DNA from: Ideonella sp.
GTDB taxonomy: Bacteria; Pseudomonadota; Gammaproteobacteria; Burkholderiales; Burkholderiaceae_C
Reading direction: 5' to 3'
Length of the DNA stretch: 64,000 bases
NCBI GenBank assembly: GCA_015075165.1
Contig: JABTUY010000002.1
Coordinates: 248,001-312,000, forward strand
The notes below the pieces were generated by a model that saw only the letters and a program-made list of their open reading frames with translations, was not told where the DNA came from and searched no databases. Numbering within the stretch: position 1 is the first letter of the stretch; each line of letters opens with the position of its first letter. Below, one piece after another: positions 57,668 through 64,000 of the stretch. A program made the position numbers and the translations under genes.

Positions 57668-57973
57668 TCAACCGCCGGGCGGCTGATGCCACTCCGACGG
57701 AAGACGGGCTTCCGTCTCCAGCATGAGCTCGCCGGCGCTGCGGCCGAGGGCTCGCGCGATCCTCAGGATCAGCACCAGCGTGGGCATGTGCTCTCCGCGC
57801 TCGATCTTGCCCATGTGCGAGCGTTCGATGCCCGCCATGTGGGCGAGAGTCTCTTGGGCGATGCCGTCTTCCGTTCGCGCTGCGCGCACCGCAGCGCCGA
57901 AGGCCATGGCAGGCGCGACCTCGAAGGTCGTCGTACCTGGCGGCCGTCCGCGCCGAATGCCACGCTGCTGCAT
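57668..57973 (-). CDS. XRE-family transcriptional regulator
   Basis: A 101-residue protein with a helix-turn-helix of the XRE/Cro type at about residues 25-80 (RTEDGIAQETLAHMAGIERSHMGKIERGEHMPTL, seen as ETLAHMAGIERSHMGKIERGE). An Arg-rich N-terminus precedes it. It lies between two DUF2958 genes, opposite in strand, and likely controls genes of the element. Palindromes in the 145-base upstream gap are candidate operators. Confidence 0.88.
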   Translation of the reverse strand: MQQRGIRRGRPPGTTTFEVAPAMAFGAAVRAARTEDGIAQETLAHMAGIERSHMGKIERGEHMPTLVLILRIARALGRSAGELMLETEARLPSEWHQPPGG

Positions 57974-58015
57974 GGGGCAAGAGCGTCGGCGGTCGGAACT
58001 ATTAAAACCACGTTA

Positions 58016-58060
58016 GAGTTAACTCATACCTGCATCGCTCGTCATGGCGTCAGGGTATGA
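58016..58060. promoter_or_regulatory. Operator-like palindromes between XRE gene and DUF2958 copy 2
   Basis: GAGTTAACTC (58016-58025) is a perfect palindrome in AT-richer sequence, and TCATACC (58024-58030) is inverted to GGTATGA (58054-58060). They sit between the divergent regulator and the second DUF2958 gene, where the regulator would be expected to bind. Confidence 0.5.
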
Positions 58061-58118
58061 ACGGCTATTCAGGGCAGCCTCGAACTTGTAGCATTACGTA
58101 ACCTTCCCACTGCGTCTC

Positions 58119-58460
58119 ATGCCCTTGATCACCGACGAACAGCGTGCGCGGATGCTGGCCCACGGGGCCGCCCGCGCGAGGGGTGAAGCCATCGATCCGG
58201 AGCCCGTCGTCAAGCTGTACACGCTCGATGCTGGCGCCGTGTGGCTGTTGACCGAACTGGATGCGGACGGCGACCGCGCCTATGGGCTGTGCGATTCCGG
58301 CCTCGGCGCTCCTGAGCTGGGTCACGTCAGCCTGGCTGCGCTGGAGGCGATGCGCGGCCCACGCGGCATGCGCGTGGTCGCCGATCCGCAGTTCCGGGCG
58401 CGGCAGAACTTGTCGGGATACGCGGCCGACGCAGCGCGCGACGGGTCGATCAACGACTGA
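58119..58460 (+). CDS. DUF2958 family protein, copy 2
   Basis: A 113-residue paralogue of the protein at 57299: LITDEQRARMLAHG, VVKLYTLDAGAVWLLTELDADG and GLCDSGLGAPELGHVSLAALE align directly. The copies differ enough that duplication is not recent. It is expressed divergently from the XRE regulator. Confidence 0.9.
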   Translation: MPLITDEQRARMLAHGAARARGEAIDPEPVVKLYTLDAGAVWLLTELDADGDRAYGLCDSGLGAPELGHVSLAALEAMRGPRGMRVVADPQFRARQNLSGYAADAARDGSIND

Positions 58461-58563
58461 CGTCGACAGCGGTTGCCTTCGACCGGCTCGCCGCGGCGCA
58501 TCGAGTTACCTCGGTGTCCGTTGCTCATGGCAGCGTCCCCGGAGAACTACCGGGAGGATCGCC

Positions 58564-59359
58564 ATGAAGACAACATCCGGTCGCGCTGGCACTGTCGCGC
58601 CCTGGCGCGCACAGGCTGCCTACCTCTACGTCCTGGATCTCGACGCACCGGCGCTCGCATGGGAGTACCTGCGCCGCAACGCGGCGTATCGCAGCGACTG
58701 GGTGGCGAAGGGACGCGGCGGCGACGGCGCACCCTGGGGGTTGCGATGTTGTCGAGGATCCTGAATCCGACGCGCGTGAGGCGCGCCCACTGTGGCTCGT
58801 TGACAGCGCGGGCCTGCTGAACGTCCGTGCATCCGGGCGCTTGACGCATGCTGTCGGCCAGGGCTTCAGCCTCTGGCGCATCCCTGGGCGCAAGCGCTTG
58901 GCGCTACGTGATGACGGCTGGATCCTCGCCGCGCACACCGGAACGATGCCGCTGCGGGCGTTGCTCGATGTGTCTCTCGCCGAGGGCAGTCCGTACCACT
59001 GCGCCGTGCCGCTCGGTGCCGGGCTGCGCGGCCAGCTTGCGGCCTTCAGTGCGCAGGCTCGCCTCGTCGCCGGCACGCCGGCCGCGCCGAGCGCGCGCGG
59101 CGTCGGCCGCAGCGCACTGCTGCACCTCCGCGCCCTGCAGGCGATCGACGCTGTCCATGCGGGCGGGCACCACCGCGACGTGGCGGAGGTGCTGTTCGGT
59201 CCGGATGCCGTGCGGCAGAGCTGGCACGCCGACAGCGAACTGAGAGCGGGGGTGCGTCACCTTGTCGCACGAGCCGAGGGCTTCGTGCGCGGCGGCTACC
59301 TGGATCTCGCCGGTGTGCAGCACGACGTAGCAGTGCCCGGAGACGAACCCGGCCCCTGA
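58564..59359 (+). pseudogene. DUF2285-type regulator gene with a frameshift
   Basis: The start ATG at 58564 gives 66 residues (YLYVLDLDAPALAWEYLRRNAAYRSDW, the typical N-terminus of ICE DUF2285/DUF6499 proteins) and stops at 58764. From about 58750 the homologous sequence continues in the +1 frame (EDPESDAREARPLWLVDSAGLL to the stop at 59359). One extra T in GATGTTGTCG (near 58748-58757) explains the break. Whether this is mutation, sequence error or programmed shifting cannot be told. The intact product would be about 264 residues. Confidence 0.75.
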
Positions 59360-59451
59360 ATCTCTCCCTTCGCACCCCTTCACGCTTTGCTGAGACTGCC
59401 TCCATCCGACGGCGCCGCGACCGGCGTCGCCGACCACCGATGGAGGCCTTC

Positions 59452-59739
59452 ATGGCAAGCGCCAGTACCTTGTCCCGTTCCCCGGCACATCCGGCTGCGC
59501 AGGCGCACGCTGCGGACGCCGGCAACCCGGAGTTCCTGACCACCGAGGAAGCTGCGGTCTTCCTTCGCCTGTCGCCGCGCACGCTGGAGAAACAGCGCGT
59601 GCTCGGTGGCGGGCCGCGCTATCGGAAGTTCGGGGCGAGGGTGCTGTACGCCGTGGGCGATCTTCGAGCCTGGGCCGACAGCCGCGCTTACGGCATGACC
59701 TCCGACCCCGGCAGCCCGCAGCGCGCCAACGTGCGCTGA
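59452..59739 (+). CDS. Excisionase-like helix-turn-helix protein
   Basis: A 95-residue protein with a MerR/AlpA-type winged helix at about 28-80 (FLTTEEAAVFLRLSPRTLEKQRVLGGGPRYRKFGARVLYAVGDLRAW, seen as TTEEAAVFLRLSPRTLEKQR). In elements of this type it may be an excisionase or a regulator of transfer genes. ATG at 59452 has GGAGG five bases upstream; an ATG at 59440 lacks a site. Confidence 0.88.
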   Translation: MASASTLSRSPAHPAAQAHAADAGNPEFLTTEEAAVFLRLSPRTLEKQRVLGGGPRYRKFGARVLYAVGDLRAWADSRAYGMTSDPGSPQRANVR

Positions 59740-59766
59740 GCCCCGGTCCGCATCGGTTGCACGGCG

Positions 59767-60789
59767 ATGGCCAAGGTCCTGAGTGAGCGTGAGCAGCTGA
59801 CGCTGTTCCGCGCACTGCCGGGTGCCGACCTGGCGCCGCGCGACGCGCAGGACCTGATGGCCTATCCGTTCTTCTCGCTGGCCAAGTCGCGTCGCACGGC
59901 GCCGATCCACTTCGAGGCCGGCCACGTGCGGCTCACGGTCGAGGGCGTGCCCGAGCACGGCATCGCGACCATCTGGGACGCCGACGTGCTGATCTGGGCC
60001 GCCAGCCAGATCGTGCAGGCGCGGGACCAGGGGCTGCGCACCTCGCGGCTGATGGTGGCGACACCGCACGAGATCCTCACGTTCGCGAAGCGCGGCACCG
60101 GCTTCAAGGACTACCAGATGCTCAAGGCTGCACTGGACCGGCTGCAGTCCACGACTGTCGCAACGTCCATCCGTCAGGCCGAGGGCCGGCGGCTGCACCG
60201 CTTCTCGTGGATCAACGAGTGGAAGGAGCTGCCAGGCGCGAGGGGCCGCGCCTACGGCATCGAGCTCATCCTGGCCGACTGGTTCTACGCCGGCGTGATG
60301 GAGGACGCGCTCGTGCTCACGCTCGACCCCGCGTACTTCCGCCTCACCGGCGGCATCGAGCGTTGGCTCTATCGCATCGTTCGCAAGCACGGCGGCCGGC
60401 AGCCCAGGGGCTGGCGCTTCGACCTGCGTCACCTGCACCTGAAGTCCGGCAGCCTGCAGCGCTACGCCGACTTTGCCATCCAGCTGCGCCGGCTCGTGCG
60501 CAGGCAGTCGTTGCCTGGCTACCGCCTCGCGATCGAACGGGTCGGTGCCGTCGAGTGGGTCGCGTTCTGGCGCAGCCAGCCCGGTCGAGCCGAGGCTGAG
60601 TTGTCCACAGACTCTGGTGAAAAGCCTGTGGACAGTGTGTGGTCAGCGTCGGGAATCGCCCGCATCGAATTCGGGGAATCGCCCGCAGGCCGCCCGGGGA
60701 ATCACACGTGCGGATCGGCCGCGGACCCGCATGACGACTCGATCTGCGCCGCGCCTAACGTCTCTAACTCAAGGCATAACCATGGATAG
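59767..60789 (+). CDS. repA: Replication initiator protein A (RepA)
   Basis: A 340-residue protein of the RPA/RepA initiator family seen on IncP-like plasmids and Tn4371-type elements. FFSLAKSRRTAPIHFEAGHVRLTVEG is an N-terminal family motif, seen as PFFSLAKSRRTAPI, and GIERWLYRIVRKHGG is the DNA-binding core. It could permit episomal replication of the excised element. The last 190 bases of the gene carry DnaA-box-like and iteron-like repeats, so part of the coding sequence may double as the origin. It overlaps parA by eight bases. Confidence 0.88.
   Translation: MAKVLSEREQLTLFRALPGADLAPRDAQDLMAYPFFSLAKSRRTAPIHFEAGHVRLTVEGVPEHGIATIWDADVLIWAASQIVQARDQGLRTSRLMVATPHEILTFAKRGTGFKDYQMLKAALDRLQSTTVATSIRQAEGRRLHRFSWINEWKELPGARGRAYGIELILADWFYAGVMEDALVLTLDPAYFRLTGGIERWLYRIVRKHGGRQPRGWRFDLRHLHLKSGSLQRYADFAIQLRRLVRRQSLPGYRLAIERVGAVEWVAFWRSQPGRAEAELSTDSGEKPVDSVWSASGIARIEFGESPAGRPGNHTCGSAADPHDDSICAAPNVSNSRHNHG
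60601..60705. repeat. Iteron-like repeats and DnaA-box-like pair in repA
   Basis: TGTCCACAG (60602-60610) and CTGTGGACA (60626-60634) are perfectly inverted; TTGTCCACA differs from the DnaA box TTATCCACA by one base. Then GGGAATCGCCCGCA occurs at 60651 and 60674, and GGGAATCAC at 60697, each 23 bases apart, about two helical turns. The combination resembles an iteron-type origin. Confidence 0.6.
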
Positions 60790-61516
60790 AAGAGGCGACG
60801 CAGCTGCACTCGAAACGGGCAGTGCCTTGTCGAGTGTCATCACAGGCCTGCCGCCGGACCAGCACGGAAGGCCTGGACGGGTGATCGCGCTGCTCAACCA
60901 AAAGGGCGGTGCGGGCAAGACGACGCTCGCGACGCACCTCGCTGGCGAGTTCGCGATGGACGGGCAGCGCGTCACGTTGCTCGATGCCGACCCGCAAGGC
61001 TCCGCGCTCGACTGGGCCCAGCGACGCTTGCAGAGCGGTCAAAGCCGCCTGTACGGCGTCTTCGGGCTGGCGCGCGACTCGCTGCACCAGGAGGCCCCGG
61101 AGATCGCGCTGCAGGCCGACTTCGTGATCATCGACGGGCCACCGCGCGTCGCGGCGCTTGCCCGATCGGCGCTGCTCGCCGCCGACCTGGTGCTGATCCC
61201 GGTGCAGCCCAGCGCCTACGACGTCTGGGCAAGCCATGAGATGGTCCAGCTCGTCGCCGAGGCACGCGTCTTTCGGCCGGCGCTGCGCGCGGCCTTCGTC
61301 ATCAACCGACGCGTCGTCGGGACGGTGATCGGACGTGAGGCGCGTGCCGCGCTTGCCGATCAACCGTTCGCGCCGCTGAGCGCCGAGGTCTGCCAGCGCA
61401 TCGTCTTCGCCGACAGCGTGGCGGCGGGCCGGCTGGCACGCGAAGTGGCGCATCACGGCGCCGCCGCGCGCGAGATCGCGGCGCTGGCGCAGGCGGTGCG
61501 GGAGGCCCTGCAGTGA
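60782..61516 (+). CDS. parA: ParA-family partition ATPase
   Basis: A 244-residue deviant-Walker ATPase. LLNQKGGAGKTTLATHLAGEF is the deviant Walker A, seen as QKGGAGKTTLATH, followed by LLDADPQGSALDWA and FVIIDGPPRVAALARSALL. It positions the excised element or plasmid form at cell division, probably with the ParB at 53591 and the small protein at 61513. Start ATG overlaps repA, and its stop overlaps the next gene. Confidence 0.93.
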   Translation: MDRRGDAAALETGSALSSVITGLPPDQHGRPGRVIALLNQKGGAGKTTLATHLAGEFAMDGQRVTLLDADPQGSALDWAQRRLQSGQSRLYGVFGLARDSLHQEAPEIALQADFVIIDGPPRVAALARSALLAADLVLIPVQPSAYDVWASHEMVQLVAEARVFRPALRAAFVINRRVVGTVIGREARAALADQPFAPLSAEVCQRIVFADSVAAGRLAREVAHHGAAAREIAALAQAVREALQ

Positions 61517-61776
61517 GCGAGCGGTCGACGCACCCGTCGCAGCGGCGCGCGCCGATCGGCCGCAAGCCGGCGGCCGACCCGGCGACGACGTGGGTGCGTC
61601 AGCCCGACGCGAACGACACGCCGACCCGGGCGTCGATCTACACCGCGCGCCTGACCATCGATGTGACGCCGGCGCTGCGCGGGCGCATTAAGGTCACAGC
61701 TTTCCGGCGGGGCGTCACGGCGGCGGACATGCTGCGCGAATTGCTCGAGCGCGAGTACGGGGAGGACTCATCGTGA
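61513..61776 (+). CDS. Small ribbon-helix-helix-like partition protein
   Basis: An 87-residue protein. The second half (ARLTIDVTPALRGRIKVTAFRRGVTAADMLRELLE) has the strand-helix-helix pattern of RHH DNA-binding proteins, seen as LTIDVTPALRGRIKVTAFRRG. Similar small genes follow parA in related elements and may be the centromere-binding partner. GTG start overlaps the parA stop; its stop overlaps the traF start (GTGA), so the genes are tightly coupled. Confidence 0.75.
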   Translation: MSERSTHPSQRRAPIGRKPAADPATTWVRQPDANDTPTRASIYTARLTIDVTPALRGRIKVTAFRRGVTAADMLRELLEREYGEDSS

Positions 61777-62327
61777 CGATCCTTCGGCACCGGACGACAC
61801 GAGGGAAGCCTGTCGCGGTGGTCGCTTGCGTGGCGGCTGGGCTGACCGCACTCGTGCTGCCGGCAACGCTCCGCTTGCCGGTGCGCGCCGTCTACAACCC
61901 GAGCGACAGCGTGCCCCGCGGTTGGTATCGCATCGACGCGGCCAACTCGTTGCATGTCGGTGACTTGGTGCTCGCCGGGTTGCCTGACGCTGCAGCTGCA
62001 CTGGCGGCGCGGCGGGACTACCTGCCCGCCGGCGTGCCGCTGCTCAAGAGGGTGGCTGCGGTTGCCCCGCAGGACGTGTGCAGCGACGGCACTACCGTCA
62101 GCATCGATGGGCGTCCCACGGTAAGTGCGCTCCCGGCGGACTCGCATGGTCGATCGCTGCCGGCGTGGCGACAGTGCCGGCGCCTCGCGGATGGCGAAGT
62201 GTTCTTGCTCAGCACTTCGCACCTGGCGTCGTTCGACAGCCGCTACTTCGGCCCGGTGATGGCTTCCGCTGTGATCGGCGTTGCGAGCCCGGTCTGGACA
62301 TTCGAAGTGCCAAGGAGGAGTCCATGA
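61773..62327 (+). CDS. traF: TraF, conjugative-transfer signal peptidase
   Basis: A 184-residue S26-family peptidase with an N-terminal membrane anchor (VVACVAAGLTALVLPATL). The catalytic Ser46 is in SVPRGWYR and Lys92 in LLKRVAAV; FDSRYFGPV is the conserved C-terminal box. In IncP plasmids TraF matures and cyclises the TrbC pilin, so it indicates a mating-pair system encoded further right. It starts with GTG overlapping the previous stop. Confidence 0.92.
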   Translation: MTILRHRTTRGKPVAVVACVAAGLTALVLPATLRLPVRAVYNPSDSVPRGWYRIDAANSLHVGDLVLAGLPDAAAALAARRDYLPAGVPLLKRVAAVAPQDVCSDGTTVSIDGRPTVSALPADSHGRSLPAWRQCRRLADGEVFLLSTSHLASFDSRYFGPVMASAVIGVASPVWTFEVPRRSP

Positions 62328-62659
62328 GCATGCGCAGATCGATGTCATCGGTAGGTTGCACGCGCGTCCTCACCTCTGTCCCGCCGTTGCTCAAGTCGAT
62401 GCGGATCGTGGTGCCGAGGCTGCAAAGTCGGAGCGACTGTGGACGGGCGGATGGGTCGGAAGAACGCGAGGGCAAGATAAAAGGGGCGACACGTGCCTGC
62501 CCAGAATGCGAGTCTGCACGTGGGTTTGGCGCGGCACGGCAGCCTTTGGTGCCCGTGCTGCACGCGAACACGGACCTGCACACCCGCTGGATCGGCGACG
62601 TGCCGTCCGCCACGCTCTGCGCCACGTATCACGTAGGACCGCACCATGGCATCGCGTAA
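62324..62659 (+). CDS. Small unknown protein between traF and the relaxase
   Basis: A 111-residue reading frame with no recognised domain. It is kept because its ATG overlaps the traF stop (ATGA) and has a very strong ribosome site (AAGGAGGAG four bases upstream). It contains a CPEC motif near residue 80 and several Arg/Ser-rich stretches. It overlaps the relaxase start by 14 bases. Composition is unconvincing, so it may be non-functional. Confidence 0.4.
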   Translation: MSMRRSMSSVGCTRVLTSVPPLLKSMRIVVPRLQSRSDCGRADGSEEREGKIKGATRACPECESARGFGAARQPLVPVLHANTDLHTRWIGDVPSATLCATYHVGPHHGIA

Positions 62660-64000
62660 CGACGACCGCTTTCGCGTCAAACCGGCGCCGCCCAGAAACC
62701 GCACAGAACAAGGCTCGAAGCGCTTCGTCTCGCAGGTTCTCAAGCAGGTCTCAAGGGCTGGTGCGACCGCTTCCGGTTTGCGCGGGGCGAGGCCTTCCTC
62801 GACGTTCGGCCGCGGCAGCGTCGCGGCTGGCATCGTCGGCCAGACGCTGAGCGTGCGCGCTCGACGCGTCGTGATCAAGTCTCGCTACGTCGTGTTGAAG
62901 AAGGCCGGCGCCAAGTCGGTCTCCACACATCTGCGCTACATCGAGCGCGACGGCGTCACGCGCGATGGTGCTCGCGGTCAGGCATATGGCCGCGACTCCG
63001 ACGCCGCGGACTTGAAGGCGTTCGAGGAGCGCGGCCGGGGCGACCGCCACCAGTTCCGTTTCATCGTCTCAGTGGAGGACGCCGAGCAACTCCACGACCT
63101 GCGGGCCTACACACGCGACGTGATGCAATGCATGGCGACCGATCTGGAGACCGAACTGGACTGGGTCGCGGTCGACCACTGGGACACCGACAACCCGCAT
63201 ACGCACGTCGTCCTGCGCGGTCGCGCGTCGGACGGGAAAGACCTCGTGATCGCACCCGACTACATGGCGCATGGCATGCGCATTCGTGCGAGCGAGGTTG
63301 CAACGGAGTGGCTCGGACCGCGCACTGAGCTGGAGATCGGGCGGGGGCTGCTGCGGGAGGTCGAACAGGAGCGTCTGACGAGCATCGATCGGACACTGAT
63401 TCGACAGGCCGACGCTGGGATCGTCGACCTCAGTGAACGGTCTGGCGACGGGCGGCGGCTGAGTCTGCAACGCGCTCGGCTGCAACGTCTCGAAGTGATG
63501 CACCTAGCGACCCGGCTTGGCGCGAACCGGTGGCACTTGGCGCCCGACGCCGAGGACACGCTCATCCGGTTGGGTGAGCGAGGGGACGTACTGCGCACGA
63601 TGCACAAGGCGCTGAGGGGGCAGCAGCGGGAGTGCGTCGTAGAAGCGTCGCCTCGCGATGCTCCAATCGTCGGGCGCATCGCGGCCAAGGGCCTCGCGGA
63701 CGAACTCAACGATCGAGCGTACCTGGTCATCGACGGACTCGACGGCCGCGCCCACTACGTGCGCCTGCCCGCCGGCGCAAACATCTCTGCGCTGCCGCTG
63801 GACGGTATCGCGGAGGTGCAGACTCGCGCCCGAGCCAGAGGCGTGGACCAGACGATTGCAGATCTAGCTCAAGACGGGGCCTATCGGACGGACTACCACC
63901 TGGAGCGGCTTCGGAGTCAAGGCGCACGGCATCCGCAGACGACGATAGATGTCCATGTGCGGCGACTCGAGGCGCTGCGTCGCAGCGGCGTCGTCGAGCG
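62646..64000 (+). CDS. VirD2-like relaxase (3' end missing)
   Basis: The frame opens MASRNDDRFRVKPAPPR and runs off the window after 451 codons. It matches DUF3363/VirD2-type relaxases of Tn4371-like elements. The metal motif is DHWDTDNPHTHVVLRG with His178, Asp180, His185 and His187, and a likely nicking Tyr is in HLRYIERDG (Tyr98). It nicks oriT and leads the DNA strand during conjugation. An N-terminal basic, disordered segment of about 70 residues precedes the catalytic part. traG and trb genes are expected beyond the window. Confidence 0.9.
   Translation, partial: MASRNDDRFRVKPAPPRNRTEQGSKRFVSQVLKQVSRAGATASGLRGARPSSTFGRGSVAAGIVGQTLSVRARRVVIKSRYVVLKKAGAKSVSTHLRYIERDGVTRDGARGQAYGRDSDAADLKAFEERGRGDRHQFRFIVSVEDAEQLHDLRAYTRDVMQCMATDLETELDWVAVDHWDTDNPHTHVVLRGRASDGKDLVIAPDYMAHGMRIRASEVATEWLGPRTELEIGRGLLREVEQERLTSIDRTLIRQADAGIVDLSERSGDGRRLSLQRARLQRLEVMHLATRLGANRWHLAPDAEDTLIRLGERGDVLRTMHKALRGQQRECVVEASPRDAPIVGRIAAKGLADELNDRAYLVIDGLDGRAHYVRLPAGANISALPLDGIAEVQTRARARGVDQTIADLAQDGAYRTDYHLERLRSQGARHPQTTIDVHVRRLEALRRSGVVE

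Overview
The window reads as a chromosome segment of a high-GC betaproteobacterium of the order Burkholderiales, probably near the Rubrivivax/Leptothrix/Ideonella group, with an integrated mobile element on its right half. The evidence is gene order and protein character (ibaG-murA-hisGDCBHAF, coaD-ferredoxin, lolB-ispE-tRNA-Gln-prs-rplY-pth, mutM-dynamin-mutY, rapZ-recN-nadK-hrcA). No species-level marker such as rRNA is present.

Bases 1-32012 are core chromosome. A truncated thioredoxin-like gene, a tRNA-like sequence, a TPR protein and a TetR regulator come first. Then come the two genes of an ABC exporter, separated by an opposite-strand DUF72 gene. A large noncoding inverted/tandem repeat follows (4871-5353). 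Next is a long + strand run: ibaG, murA, hisG, hisD (fused to a GNAT domain), hisC, hisB, hisH, hisA, hisF (no standard start codon), rsmD, coaD and a ferredoxin; hisI and hisE are not in the window. A minus-strand run holds the TPR protein, lolB, ispE, tRNA-Gln, prs, rplY, pth and a DUF4124 protein. mutM, a dynamin-like GTPase and mutY run forward. A LON-domain gene, rapZ, recN and nadK run backward, and hrcA runs forward.

At 32013 an elongator tRNA-Met(CAT) gene stops right after its anticodon loop. Foreign DNA follows, starting with a tyrosine integrase, so an integrative element has split the tRNA; its far end lies beyond the window. Its cargo (33.6-51.5 kb) is a defence island with less extreme GC. 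It contains a secreted/membrane protein with a methyltransferase, an AbiEi/AbiEii-like pair, and a complete dndBCDE DNA phosphorothioation operon on the minus strand. Facing that operon is a five-gene + strand operon: SF2 helicase, ParB-like protein, HARE-HTH/Mrr nuclease, GIY-YIG nuclease and a second DGQHR protein. None of these is a recognisable DndF, DndG or DndH, so this operon is the best candidate for an undescribed sulfur-dependent restriction or regulatory module. Its last gene is cut by an IS21-family insertion with a 7-bp target duplication, so the module may be crippled here.

From 52.0 kb to the end is a conjugative-element backbone resembling the Tn4371 family: RadC, a small zinc-finger-like protein, a large ParB protein, DUF736, two DUF2958 paralogues around an XRE regulator, a frameshifted DUF2285-type gene, an excisionase-like HTH protein, RepA, ParA, an RHH protein, the TraF peptidase and the start of a VirD2-like relaxase. 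Several of these genes have long leaders sharing a GCCGTCA/TGACGGC inverted repeat. The 3' end of repA carries three 23-bp-spaced iteron-like repeats beside two DnaA-box-like sites, a candidate replication origin.
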